NCBI RefSeq assembly: GCF_900104725.1 | Contig: NZ_LT629758.1 | Location: 4,602,501-4,666,500, forward strand | Origin: Actinoplanes derwentensis | GTDB taxonomy: Bacteria; Actinomycetota; Actinomycetes; Mycobacteriales; Micromonosporaceae | Reading direction: 5' to 3' | Length of the DNA stretch: 64,000 bases | Part shown: positions 37,518-46,910 of the stretch, piece after piece | How the letters are laid out: each line of letters starts with the position of its first letter | How positions within the stretch are numbered: the first letter of the stretch is position 1 | Notes under the pieces: model-generated | What the model was told of the DNA's origin: nothing | The model's database searches: none | Seen by the model: the letters and a program-made list of their open reading frames with translations, nothing else | Translations under genes and position numbers: made by a program

Positions 37518-38774
37518 TTACAGTGATTCGACGTTCGCGCCGGTCAGGCGGCGCCGGGTGTCCAGCACGTACGGCGCGTGCTGCAGGACCAGGTCCAGAT
37601 CGAAGTCGTCGTGGTCGGCGAGGAGCACGACGGCGTCGGCGGCGGCGGCCTGCTCGGCGGTGAGCGCGACCATCTCGACCCGGCTGTCGACGTGGGCGTC
37701 CTCGACCACGTGCGGATCGGCGGCCCGGACCTCCGCGCCCATCTCCAGCAGCAGGGACGCGACCCGGCGGGCGGGTGATTCGCGGGCGTCGCCGGTGTTC
37801 TTCTTGTACGCCAGCCCGAGCAGCAGGATCGTCGACCCGTTGACGGCTTTGCGGCGTTTGTTGAGGGCGGTCACGAGGCGCCGTACGACATAGTCGGGCA
37901 TGTGGTTGTTGATGTCGTTGGCCAGTTCGACGAAGCGGAAGCTCTGCCCGAGGGTCCGCTGCACCCGCCACGACAGGTAGGACGGATCGATCGGCAGGCA
38001 GTGGCCGCCGACGCCGGGGCCGGGCACGAACCGCATGTAGCCGAACGGTTTGGACGACGCCGCGTCAATGGCCTCCCAGACGTCGATGCCTAGGTCGTGG
38101 GCGTACACCGCGAGTTCGTTGACCAGCGCGATGTTGACGTGCCGGAAGGTGTTCTCCAGCAGTTTGGCCAGCTCGGCGACCTTGGTGTCGGCGACCGGGA
38201 CGGTCCGGTCGACGACCGACGCGTAGAACGCCTGCACCATGGCCAGCGACGACGGGTTGATGCCGGACACCACCTTGGGTGTGGTGACCAGGTTGAACTC
38301 GCGGTTGCCGGGGTCGATGCGCTCGGGGCTGTACCCGAGGTGGAAGTCGACCCCGGCGATCAGCCCGGAGCCCTCCTCCAGCAACGGCCCGACCAGCTCG
38401 GTCGTGGTCCCCGGGTAGGTGGTCGACTCCAGTGCGACGGTCGCGCCGGGCCGCAGGTAGCGGGCCAGCAGCCGGGCCGACTCCTCGATGTAGCTGAGGT
38501 CCGGGGTGCCCTCGCGCAGCGGTGTCGGGACGGCGATCACCGCGACGTCGAAACCGGCGCAGGACCGCGGGTCGGACGACGGATGGAAGGAGCCGCTCGC
38601 GAGGACCGTCCGCAGGTCCTCGGCGGAGACGTCGTCGACGTACGACTCCCCGGCGGCGAGCCGTTTGATCCGTTCGTCGTCGACGTCGAAGCCGACGACG
38701 GTGTGCCCGACCTCGGCGGCGCGGACCGCGAGCGGCAGCCCCACGTAGCCTTGACCGGCGATGACGACCCGCAT
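37518..38774 (-). CDS. UDP-glucose/UDP-ManNAc dehydrogenase family protein
   Basis: 418 residues. The start is the ATG at 38774 with an AAGGAGAG site; the longer open frame has none. It has a Rossmann motif IAGQGYVGLPLA, a second-domain glycine loop, the catalytic Cys in GVGGHCLPIDP and the C-terminal LAYKKNTGDARESP loop. This four-electron dehydrogenase makes a UDP-uronic acid or UDP-aminouronic acid for the glycan; which one cannot be settled from sequence. Confidence 0.92.
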   Translation of the reverse strand: MRVVIAGQGYVGLPLAVRAAEVGHTVVGFDVDDERIKRLAAGESYVDDVSAEDLRTVLASGSFHPSSDPRSCAGFDVAVIAVPTPLREGTPDLSYIEESARLLARYLRPGATVALESTTYPGTTTELVGPLLEEGSGLIAGVDFHLGYSPERIDPGNREFNLVTTPKVVSGINPSSLAMVQAFYASVVDRTVPVADTKVAELAKLLENTFRHVNIALVNELAVYAHDLGIDVWEAIDAASSKPFGYMRFVPGPGVGGHCLPIDPSYLSWRVQRTLGQSFRFVELANDINNHMPDYVVRRLVTALNKRRKAVNGSTILLLGLAYKKNTGDARESPARRVASLLLEMGAEVRAADPHVVEDAHVDSRVEMVALTAEQAAAADAVVLLADHDDFDLDLVLQHAPYVLDTRRRLTGANVESL

Positions 38775-38824
38775 GGGAACTCTCTCCTTGCTGATTCTCG
38801 GGATTCGGGGCTTGCGCCTGCTCT

Positions 38825-40777
38825 TCACGAGCGCGGGCCGGGTACGACGTTCTCCGGCGAGCGGCGCTGTTTGCCGGTGATGACCGGGTGCGGCTTCTTC
38901 GGCAGGGCGGGGCTCTCCGACAGCCAGTGCAGGACGGCGATCAGTTCGTCGCGCTGCGCGGACGCGTCGAGCAGGGACAGCACGGCACCGTCCAGCGGCG
39001 GTACCGGGGCCTGCGAGATCAGCGGGTGGTTCGGCCGGTGGTCCGGCTCGTCCGGCCCGAGCAGCACCTCGGCGAGTTTCTCGGCCGGGCGCAGTCCGGT
39101 GTAGACGATCTGGATGTGCTGGTCGGCGGCGTCGGCGATGCGCTTGGCCACGTCGGCGATCCGGACCGGCTCGCCCATGTCGAGGATCAGCACCTCACCC
39201 TTGCTCTCCAGCGCGCCGGCCTGGATGACCAGCCGCACCGCCTCCTGGACGGTCATGAAGTAGCGGGTCACGTCCGGGTGTGTGACGGTGATCGGGCCAC
39301 CGGCCGCGACCTGCGCGGTGAAGGCGGTGAGCACCGAACCGCGGGAGCCGAGCACGTTGCCGAAGCGGACGCTGCAGTAGGTGCCGGTCGCGGTGGCGTC
39401 GGCGGCGGCGGTCAGCCGTTCGGTGATCCGCTTGGAGTAGCCGAGGACGCTGCACGGGTCGGCGGCCTTGTCGGTGGAGATGTTCACCAGGCGATCGACG
39501 TTGTGTTTCATCGCGGCCTGCAGGATCTGGTACGTACCGATGATGTTGGTCTTCAGCGCCTCGGACGGGTGCATCTCCAGCAGCGGCAGGTGCTTGAGGG
39601 CGGCGGCGTGGAACACCACGTGCGGTTTGTGCTCGGCGAAGACCTCGTCCAGGCGCTGCAGGTCACGGATGTCGGCGACGACCAGATTGCGGTCGTCCAA
39701 CTGCCCACGACCATCGAGCGACAGCTGTACGGCGTGCAGCCCCGACTCGTCCCGGTCCAGCATCACCAGCTGGGCCGGGTTGAACCGGGCCAGCTGACGG
39801 CACAGTTCCGAGCCGATCGAGCCGCCCGCGCCGGTGACCAGCACCCGGCGTCCCTCCAGGTATCCGGCGACCGCTTCCAGGTCGATGCCGACCTCACGGC
39901 GGCCGAGCAGGTCGGCGTGGCTGACCGGCCGGATGTCCTCGACCCGCACGGTGCGGCCGAACAGTTCGACCACCGGCGGGACGACCTTGAGGTCCACGTT
40001 GAGCGGCTGGGCCATCTCGGTGAGTGCCCGGATCAGCTCGGCGCTGGCGCTGGGGATCGCGATGACCACGGCTTCGGCGCGGTACCGGCGGACCACGTCG
40101 GCCATGTCGTCGCGGGTGCCGGACACCGGCACGCCCATCACCCGGAAGGTGCGCTTGGCCGGGTCGTCGTCGAGCAGGGCGACCGGCACGTACGGGCTCT
40201 GCGGGCTGCGGAGCATCGCCCGCAGCACCTGGGTGGCGCCTTCGCCGGCGCCCATCACGACGACCCGGGTGCCGTGCTCGGGTGACGGCCGCAGCCGGTT
40301 GTCGTGCAGCAGCCGCACGGTGTAGCGGACGCCGGCGGTGAACACCAGCGCGATCAGCCCGGCGGCGATGATCGCCGACCGGGGCACGAGCCGGCCCATC
40401 AGGGTGTCCAGCAGGAACAGCGCCGGTGTGGTGACGGCGGCGGTCCGGGCCAGGGCGGCGATCTCCTCGAAGCAGCCGTACGACCAGCGGCCCGTGTAGA
40501 GCCCGAAATGGATGCCGGCCGCGGTCTGCACGACCGCGGCGGCCGCGGAGAGCACGACCAGGCCGGTGAAGTCGACCTCACCGATGTGGCCGTCGTGTCG
40601 CAGCAGTGTCGCGATCAGCAGCGCGCTGGCCAGTGCCACCGCGTCGGTGACCGCTCGTGCCGCCCGGCCCGGCAGGGCCTTGCGGTACCACGCGACCGGA
40701 TGTGGTCCCGGGCCACGCCACTCACCGGGAGTCGCGTCGGCGCTGGAATCGCCGGACGCTCGTCGCCGTACCTGCAT
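38825..40777 (-). CDS. FlaA1/CapD-type membrane nucleotide-sugar dehydratase/epimerase
   Basis: 650 residues. The ATG at 40777 has a GAGGGGG site; an 81-residue upstream extension is AT-rich and not protein-like. Four transmembrane helices (about 40-150) precede a first Rossmann domain (VVVMGAGEGATQ, 172-182) and the SDR domain with TGAGGSIGSE (315-324), STDKAADP and FGNVLGSRGSV. In the catalytic segment SVLGYSKR the Tyr/Met of the Y/MxxxK motif is Leu. It probably acts on UDP-GlcNAc. First gene of the minus-strand glycan operon. Confidence 0.9.
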   Translation of the reverse strand: MQVRRRASGDSSADATPGEWRGPGPHPVAWYRKALPGRAARAVTDAVALASALLIATLLRHDGHIGEVDFTGLVVLSAAAAVVQTAAGIHFGLYTGRWSYGCFEEIAALARTAAVTTPALFLLDTLMGRLVPRSAIIAAGLIALVFTAGVRYTVRLLHDNRLRPSPEHGTRVVVMGAGEGATQVLRAMLRSPQSPYVPVALLDDDPAKRTFRVMGVPVSGTRDDMADVVRRYRAEAVVIAIPSASAELIRALTEMAQPLNVDLKVVPPVVELFGRTVRVEDIRPVSHADLLGRREVGIDLEAVAGYLEGRRVLVTGAGGSIGSELCRQLARFNPAQLVMLDRDESGLHAVQLSLDGRGQLDDRNLVVADIRDLQRLDEVFAEHKPHVVFHAAALKHLPLLEMHPSEALKTNIIGTYQILQAAMKHNVDRLVNISTDKAADPCSVLGYSKRITERLTAAADATATGTYCSVRFGNVLGSRGSVLTAFTAQVAAGGPITVTHPDVTRYFMTVQEAVRLVIQAGALESKGEVLILDMGEPVRIADVAKRIADAADQHIQIVYTGLRPAEKLAEVLLGPDEPDHRPNHPLISQAPVPPLDGAVLSLLDASAQRDELIAVLHWLSESPALPKKPHPVITGKQRRSPENVVPGPRS

Positions 40778-41170
40778 GGATTCCCCCTCGTACGATGCCG
40801 GCGCGACCGGCCGCGGATTCCTCAAAGCTCGAATCAAGGAAAAGCGAGCGTGCGCAAATGCATTTCCGGACAGTGAAATGCGGCCGCTCCGATTTGGCTT
40901 TCGCAAATTTAGACTCGCAGCACCGGAGGACGGTTTACAGTAGCAATTGTCATACGCTACATGAATGAATTTCACATTCACTGATCGGCACTTTCGGCAG
41001 ATACTTTCGGGCCTGCCCACCTGGCCATTCGGCGGAGGATGTCACATCGACGGCGAGAATTACTCACTTTAGGCGTGACATCTGCGACTTCCGTTGTAGC
41101 ACTATTTCCGGCAGCGTCATCGGTGCGGGTTGGGCAAGCGTTCTGTCGAGAATGCGACCGGGGGAAAAGA
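40778..41170. other. Divergent promoter region of the glycan locus
   Basis: 393 bases, clearly more AT-rich than the flanks, separating the divergent dehydratase and glycosyltransferase genes. TGAATG and CATTCA form a small inverted repeat at about 40962-40980. No gene is seen; it most likely holds two opposing promoters. Confidence 0.45.
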
Positions 41171-42319
41171 ATGAGGGTGCTGCACGTCATCAGCACGCTG
41201 GAGCCGCAGGCCGGACACCAGTTGCGGTCACTGGTGCGCCGCCTGCCGTACGACAACGAGATCGTCGCGTTGTCACCCGGTGGCCTCGCCCCGGAACAGG
41301 TCCCGGTGCACCGGATCATCGGAGTGCGCGACCACGACACCGCGGTCGTCCGGCACCTGCGGCAACTGATGCGCGCCGGCCGCTACGACCTGGTGCACAC
41401 CCACCTCTACCAGGCGAACGTGCAGGGCCGGGTCGCCGCCCGGCTGGCCGGGGTGCCGCACGTGGTCGCCACCGAACACCACCTCGGCGCCGTCACCCGC
41501 CCGCTCTACCTGGCCACCGAACGCCTCGGCCAGATCACCATCGCCGGGTCCGCCGCGATCGCCGACCGGCTGCGCGGCTGGGGCGTGCCGCAGCGGCGGA
41601 TCACCACGATCCCGAAAGCGATCGACCCCGCCGAGTACCGCTTCGATGCGGCGTTGCGCGGCACCACCCGGGCCCGGCTCGGCGTCGCCCCGGGTGTCCC
41701 GCTGGTCGGCGGTGTCGGCCGGTTCGAGCCGGACAAGCGGTTCGACCTGCTGATCCGGGCGATCGCCGAAGTTCCCGACGCGGTCCTGCTGCTGGTCGGC
41801 GACGGGCCGTCGCGCGCCGCCCTGGAACGGCTCGCGGTCATCGAGGGTGTCGCCGGGCGGGTGCTGTTCGCCGGGGCGGTCGCCCATCCGCACGCGATGT
41901 ACTGCGCCATGGACGTGTTCGCCTCACCCGGCCAGACGTCGTTCGGGCTGGCCGCCCTGGAAGCGGTCACCGCCGGGCTGCCCGCGGTCTACGGGTCGTG
42001 CGTCCCGCTGGCGGAACGGGCCGCCGCGCGGGCCCCGGTCCCGGGCACCCACCGGCTGTCCCAGGACCGGGAATCGCTGCCCCGGGCCCTGCGCGCGGAG
42101 CTGCTGTGCCTGGCCGAGCGGGGCGGCACGCGGTTACCGGGCCGATCGGCGGGGGCACGGTACGACGCCGACCACCTGGCCTCGGCGGTCGGCAGCCTCT
42201 ACGAGCGGATCTCGGCCCGGCCCGGACGGCGGTTCATCGCACCGCTGCTGGCGTACCGTGGCCGGTTCGGGCGAAAGAACAGCTTTCCACTGCCCGGCTC
42301 AAGCGTTCGGAACGCATGA
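41171..42319 (+). CDS. GT4-like (group 1) glycosyltransferase
   Basis: 382 residues. The start MRVLHVIST begins the N-terminal Rossmann domain; an upstream frame is AT-rich and implausible. Features: VHTHLYQANVQGRVAARLAG, EHHLG, PKAIDPAEY, GGVGRFEPDKRFDLLIRA and LLLVGDGPSRAALE. In the EX7E motif the first Glu is replaced (TSFGLAALE), which may alter catalysis. It likely adds a sugar to the lipid-linked glycan made by the divergent operon. Its last 86 bases overlap the convergent VanZ-like gene. Confidence 0.85.
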   Translation: MRVLHVISTLEPQAGHQLRSLVRRLPYDNEIVALSPGGLAPEQVPVHRIIGVRDHDTAVVRHLRQLMRAGRYDLVHTHLYQANVQGRVAARLAGVPHVVATEHHLGAVTRPLYLATERLGQITIAGSAAIADRLRGWGVPQRRITTIPKAIDPAEYRFDAALRGTTRARLGVAPGVPLVGGVGRFEPDKRFDLLIRAIAEVPDAVLLLVGDGPSRAALERLAVIEGVAGRVLFAGAVAHPHAMYCAMDVFASPGQTSFGLAALEAVTAGLPAVYGSCVPLAERAAARAPVPGTHRLSQDRESLPRALRAELLCLAERGGTRLPGRSAGARYDADHLASAVGSLYERISARPGRRFIAPLLAYRGRFGRKNSFPLPGSSVRNA

Positions 42320-42815
42320 ACCGCCGCAGCAGCAGATAGCCCAGCCAGGCCCCGAGAGTGTTCGACATCAGATCGTTCACGTCCGCCCAGCGGTTGCCGT
42401 CCAGGGTGAGCAGCAGGGTCAGCTGGGTCGACTCGATGGCCAGACTCAGCAGGAACCCGGTCCACACCACCCGGCGCTCGGACCGCACCCCGAACACCAC
42501 GTGCAGCACCGTGGCCAGCGGCATCGTCATGACCGTGTTGAGCAGGAAGTCGAGCGGCCGCATCTCCAGCACCGGAATCAGGATCAGCCGGTAGAGGTCC
42601 GGGCCGCCGGCGCCGTCACCCCAGCCCAGATGCATCGGGAGCAGGGTCGCGCCGAGGACGGCGACCCCGTACCACCCGGCACACCAGCCGGCCAGCAGCC
42701 GCGGCGTGCTCAACCGGCCCCTCCGGTGCAGCAGCACCCCGACGACGATCATCAGGATGACGCCCAGCGGCAACAGCACGGGCAGCGCGGGGACATCGAT
42801 CTGGTGACTCGGCAT
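42234..42815 (-). CDS. VanZ-like family membrane protein
   Basis: 193 residues with four or five transmembrane helices and VanZ-family motifs (LLPMHLG, LLNTVMTMPLATVLHVVFG, ESTQLTLL, WADVNDLMSNTLGAWLGYLL). The function of actinobacterial VanZ-like proteins is unknown; the name comes from low-level teicoplanin resistance. It overlaps the convergent glycosyltransferase gene by 86 bases, so one transcript is antisense to the other there. Confidence 0.88.
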   Translation of the reverse strand: MPSHQIDVPALPVLLPLGVILMIVVGVLLHRRGRLSTPRLLAGWCAGWYGVAVLGATLLPMHLGWGDGAGGPDLYRLILIPVLEMRPLDFLLNTVMTMPLATVLHVVFGVRSERRVVWTGFLLSLAIESTQLTLLLTLDGNRWADVNDLMSNTLGAWLGYLLLRRFMRSERLSRAVESCSFARTGHGTPAAVR

Positions 42816-42854
42816 CCGTTCCCAAGCTACCCGTCTTCACCGGTCGCCGAGGTG

Positions 42855-43460
42855 TCAACGCAGCCAACCCTGCTTTCGGGCGATACGAATGGCATCGAGC
42901 CGGTTACGCGCACCGGTCTTCGAAATGATCGCGGAGAGGTAGTTGCGGACCGTTCCGCCGGAGAGGTAAAGCCGACCGGCGATCTCCTTCACCGACTCGC
43001 CCTCGGCGGCCAGGCCCAGCACCTCCAGCTCGCGGGTGCTCAGCCCTCGGTCGGTGTTGAGTGAGGCGGCCTGCAGCATCGGCGACACCACCCGCTCGCC
43101 CCGCGCCAGGCGCCGCACCGCATCCGCCAGCGAAGCCGGGGACGTGTCCTTGATCAGGAAGTTCAGCCCGCCGTTCCACCGCCGGGGCGGGAGCATGCCG
43201 CGTTTGGACGGGTCGCAGAGCAGCAGCATCGAACACGACGGGATCGCCGAGTGTAATTCGTCGGCTATCGGCAGGACCTGGCTGACCATGTACTGCGTGT
43301 CGATCACCACGACCGACGGCCACAACTGCGCGGCACGCTGCGCCAGGTCGCCGCCGATCGGCAGAGTGTCGACGTAATGCATGTCCGGTGCGGTCTCGAG
43401 GAACGCTCGCACCGGGACACCGAAGTACCCCTCGTCTCTGACCACGACGACCCGGATCAT
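42855..43460 (-). CDS. NarL/FixJ-type response regulator
   Basis: 201 residues. The ATG at 43460 begins the receiver domain (MIRVVVVRDEGYF); upstream frame rejected. The receiver keeps an acidic pair (Asp9, Glu10), an Asp in VVVIDTQ and Lys in FLIKDTSP. The LuxR-type helix-turn-helix is LSTRELEVLGLAAEGESVKEIAGRLYLSGGTVRNYL. No histidine kinase gene is adjacent, so it is an orphan or pairs elsewhere. Targets unknown; the neighbouring VanZ-like gene is 40 bases downstream on the same strand. Confidence 0.88.
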   Translation of the reverse strand: MIRVVVVRDEGYFGVPVRAFLETAPDMHYVDTLPIGGDLAQRAAQLWPSVVVIDTQYMVSQVLPIADELHSAIPSCSMLLLCDPSKRGMLPPRRWNGGLNFLIKDTSPASLADAVRRLARGERVVSPMLQAASLNTDRGLSTRELEVLGLAAEGESVKEIAGRLYLSGGTVRNYLSAIISKTGARNRLDAIRIARKQGWLR

Positions 43461-44108
43461 CACACCACCCTCGTTGATGGACGCCGGCGGTGGCCGGGCC
43501 GTCGACCTGTCAGGAACGCAGGACGCACAATCCTTTTTATCGCCCCGTGTCCATTCAGAGGACCAGGGGTAGACAGATCTTCCGATGATCCGGGAAAACT
43601 GTCGTCCGCCCAGGTAGAAACCACTCCGCGCCAATAGCGATCTTCACCGTCCACATACTTAACGTAACGGGCCGGAACACTCTGCGCACCTAGCCATAGC
43701 CGATCGAACGAGTCAGGTATGCCGGATCAACGAATCGGGGGGCCGAAATGACCAGGACATCGATCATTCACCCGACGGAAACCCAGGCTATGTCCCACTA
43801 TTTCTGGACTAAAGGTACAGTTGGCTGATCGAATTTCGCCATTCCGATCACCTGATAGTGACAACTATTCCCTCTTCGCAACCAGACCGTTATCCCTGCC
43901 ATTCAAGATCCATTCATGTGCCGATGCGGCTTGAAAGTCCGAAAGTGATTACACAAGCCCCCGGCCGGGTGAACATTCCCCGCCATGACTTCCGCCCCTC
44001 AGGAACGGGGCCGCACCCGGGGCTGGTCGCCGGGCTCGGGGAGGATGTACGCTCCCCGGCAATGAATACCTTCGTGAACGAAACGGGGGTCCTGTCCACG
44101 CAAGTTGA
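43461..44108. other. Long divergent intergenic region
   Basis: About 650 bases between the LuxR-type regulator and the MoxR module. Parts (43640-43900) are more AT-rich than the genome average. Short open frames exist but have no ribosome sites or family likeness. It probably holds promoters for both sides. Confidence 0.4.
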
Positions 44109-45626
44109 GTGCTGATGCGCTCACCTGACGTGGACGGCCCAGCCCGTCTCCACAGCTGGCGGCACGTGCGGGAGTTCGCCGTGCCGGCCTCGATGATCAT
44201 CACTGCCACCGCCCGCCGGCTCGCCGGTGACTGGGCCGGAGCGTGCGCCGCCGCACACGTCGACGTGGATCTCGATCTGCGTGCCGTGACCGCCATTCGT
44301 GGCCGTGCGTTCGCGGCACAGCTAAGAACGGATCTCCGGCGGCTCGCGCCGGATCTGCTGCGCTGGCACCTGCCCCGGACCATCGCCGACGGCCTGCTGC
44401 GCCCCGGCCTCACCATGTCCCTGACCCGCTACCCCGGACCCGACGGCGACGTCCACCTGGTCGCCCGAACCGCTCCGAGCTGGGCGGACTTCGGCCAGCG
44501 GATCAGCCTCGCCCTCTGGGATCCCGGCACCGGCGACACCGGGCCACACCCCCGCCCTCGCCCGGACCGCCGCTTCCGCCTCGACCTGCACCCCCACCTG
44601 TGGGCCGCCGACCACCTGCGCGAACGCTCCGGCCTCCCACCCGGCTCGTCTCCCGGTCACGGCCCGCACCCCCATCTGCGTGGTGAGTTCGGGTTCGATT
44701 CACACCCCAACTCACCACACGATGCGGGCCGCGCGCCGTCCGTCACGGGGGCTGATCGGGATCCGGCCTGGATGGCCGAGATTCCGGCGGACTGCGGATA
44801 TGCGGCCCACCGGTGGGTGGCGGAAGCGGCGATCCTGCGGGCGGCCGACGGACACGACGGACCGGTAGCGGTCCGGCTCAAGAACGGGCGCCGGCTTCTC
44901 ATCGGCGACGACGGTCCCGGTCCGCGGTTCGTTTCAACCCGCGGCGGTACGAAGGAGCCGGTCCTGCCCTACGCCGCCACCTGGCTGCCGCCCGACCTGG
45001 AACTCCTGCACGCCGGCCTGATCCACCCGGACCGGTTGCACCCGCTCGTGGCGCGGGCACTCGCCCCGGACTCCACCGGCGGCCGGCCATCCGGCCGCTC
45101 CACCGTGGGCCAGCCATCCGGCCATTCCACCGGCGGCCCGGCACGCGCAATCGACATCGGCACGGGGACGGCGGCCGGGGACGGCGGTGGGATTCGGCTC
45201 GTCGAGTGCCGGGGGGAGACGCATCGGCTGGGGATCGTCGACGGGAAGCTCGTTCCGCTCGATCATCAGCCTGATCAGCTGCGGCGGGAAGAACTGCTCG
45301 TGATCTTCGGCGGGACGCCACTGCCCTGCCTGCAGGTCATCAGTGCGGACGCCCGGAACCCCTACTGGCTGGACGACGTCCGCTCCCGCCTGGACCACGG
45401 CGACCGGGACGGGGCCACGGCTCTGGTCACCGAACTGCTCGGGCCGGACGCGGAGATCGAGGGCGCCCTACGGGAAGCCTTCGACGACGCGGCGGACGGG
45501 GTCGTGGAACACGGGCTCTACCGGGCGGGGCTGACCGCCCGGATCCTGCCCCGCCTGGCCGGACCGTTCGTGGCCCACGAGCGCCAACGCGGCCGCCCGT
45601 CGAAACGTGGCTCCGTCCGGCGCTGA
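44109..45626 (+). CDS. Uncharacterised protein of MoxR/vWA module
   Basis: 505 residues (GTG at 44109, or ATG at 44115). Not a family I can name. The N-terminal part starts HSWRHVREFAVPASMIITATARRLAGDWAGACAA-type helices (two segments quoted apart in the frame), the middle is Pro/His-rich, and the C-terminus is helical and acidic then basic. Residues about 322-345 come from 27-base tandem repeats (45072-45143). Similar proteins stand before MoxR ATPase and vWA genes in actinobacteria, so it is probably a third component or substrate adaptor of that module. Confidence 0.6.
   Translation: MLMRSPDVDGPARLHSWRHVREFAVPASMIITATARRLAGDWAGACAAAHVDVDLDLRAVTAIRGRAFAAQLRTDLRRLAPDLLRWHLPRTIADGLLRPGLTMSLTRYPGPDGDVHLVARTAPSWADFGQRISLALWDPGTGDTGPHPRPRPDRRFRLDLHPHLWAADHLRERSGLPPGSSPGHGPHPHLRGEFGFDSHPNSPHDAGRAPSVTGADRDPAWMAEIPADCGYAAHRWVAEAAILRAADGHDGPVAVRLKNGRRLLIGDDGPGPRFVSTRGGTKEPVLPYAATWLPPDLELLHAGLIHPDRLHPLVARALAPDSTGGRPSGRSTVGQPSGHSTGGPARAIDIGTGTAAGDGGGIRLVECRGETHRLGIVDGKLVPLDHQPDQLRREELLVIFGGTPLPCLQVISADARNPYWLDDVRSRLDHGDRDGATALVTELLGPDAEIEGALREAFDDAADGVVEHGLYRAGLTARILPRLAGPFVAHERQRGRPSKRGSVRR
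45072..45143 (+). repeat. 27-base in-frame tandem repeat
   Basis: Two full units (45072-45098 and 45099-45125) and a partial third (45126-45143) encode STGGRPSGR, STVGQPSGH and STGGPA inside the preceding coding sequence. Confidence 0.75.
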
Positions 45627-45716
45627 GCCGGTGATCCGACTCCGTGGCACTTCGCTCTTTGCCGGGCGTACCCCATCAATCGTTTTGCGGCCTTTTGCCG
45701 CCTGAAATATCACAAG

Positions 45717-46910
45717 GTGATGACTTTGACTACTTTTGACACCTTGCCTGTTGCCGCCGAACTGCTGGCCCTGCTCACCGCCACCGGCACCGAACCGCGG
45801 CCGGACAGCCAGCTCGAAGCCCTCACCCTGGCCGTCGCCGCCGACCTGCCGGTGCTGCTCTGGGGCGAACCCGGCATCGGCAAGACGGCCACCCTCCACC
45901 AGCTCGCCGACGGGCTCGGACTGCCCCTGACCACGGTGATCGCCAGCGTGCACGAGCCCTCCGACTTCTCCGGCCTGCCGGTGATCGGCGACGACCCGGC
46001 CGTCCAGGGTGTGCCGATGGCGCCGCCGGACTGGGCGGTGCGACTGGTCCGGGCCGGGCACGGGCTGTTGTTCCTGGACGAACTGTCGACCGCCCCGCCC
46101 GCGGTTCAGGCCGCCCTGCTGCGGGTGGTCCTGGAACGGCGGGTCGGCGCCCTGACCCTGCCGCCCGGAGTCCGGATCGTGGCCGCCGCCAACCCGCGTT
46201 CGTCGGCCGCCGACGGATGGGAACTGAGTGCGCCGCTGGCCAACCGGTTCGTGCATCTCCAGTGGACGTTCCAGCACGAAGTGGTGGTCCGCGGGCTGGG
46301 CGGCACCTGGCCGCGCGCCCTGCTGCCCCGGCTCGACGACGAACGACTCCCCGAAGCGGTCGCTCTGGCCCGGCGCGCGGTGTGCGGATTCCTGGACGCC
46401 AGGCCGACACTGGTGCACCGGCTTCCGGACGGCGAATCCCGCCGGGGCGGTCCGTGGCCGTCGCCGCGCAGCTGGGACATGACGTTGCGGCTGGTCGCCT
46501 TCGCCACCGCGGCCGGCGTCTCCCGCGAAGTCCTGTCGATGCTGGTCCGCGGCACCGTCGGCGACGGACCCGGCCTGGAACTACTGGCGTTCCTCGACCG
46601 GCTGGACCTGCCCGACCCGGAGACCCTGCTCGCCGACCCGGCCTCGGCGGTCCTGCCGGAACGCGGTGACCTGCGGCAGGCCACCCTCGACGGCGTGGTC
46701 GAAGCGGTCCGGAAACGGCCCGGACTCGCCCGTTGGGAAGCGGCCTGGGCGGTACTGGTCCGGGCTCTGGAGACGGGCGCGCCGGACCTGGTCGTGGTGC
46801 CGGCCTCGACTCTCGCCGCACTGCGCCGCGACGGCTGGGAGGTCCCCGGCGCCATCGAACGCCTGGCCCCGGCCGCGACGATCCGCCGCCGGGTGGGCGC
46901 AACCCGATGA
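45717..46910 (+). CDS. MoxR-type AAA+ ATPase
   Basis: 397 residues (GTG at 45717 or ATG at 45720; AAGG lies unusually close to both). Walker A GEPGIGKT (50-57), HEPSDFSGLPV, Walker B LLFLDE (117-122), sensor 1 AAANP (156-160) and an arginine-finger region PLANRF are present. MoxR ATPases act with vWA proteins as chaperone-like activators of enzymes or complexes. The stop overlaps the start of the vWA-metallopeptidase gene, supporting a complex of the two. Confidence 0.92.
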   Translation: MMTLTTFDTLPVAAELLALLTATGTEPRPDSQLEALTLAVAADLPVLLWGEPGIGKTATLHQLADGLGLPLTTVIASVHEPSDFSGLPVIGDDPAVQGVPMAPPDWAVRLVRAGHGLLFLDELSTAPPAVQAALLRVVLERRVGALTLPPGVRIVAAANPRSSAADGWELSAPLANRFVHLQWTFQHEVVVRGLGGTWPRALLPRLDDERLPEAVALARRAVCGFLDARPTLVHRLPDGESRRGGPWPSPRSWDMTLRLVAFATAAGVSREVLSMLVRGTVGDGPGLELLAFLDRLDLPDPETLLADPASAVLPERGDLRQATLDGVVEAVRKRPGLARWEAAWAVLVRALETGAPDLVVVPASTLAALRRDGWEVPGAIERLAPAATIRRRVGATR

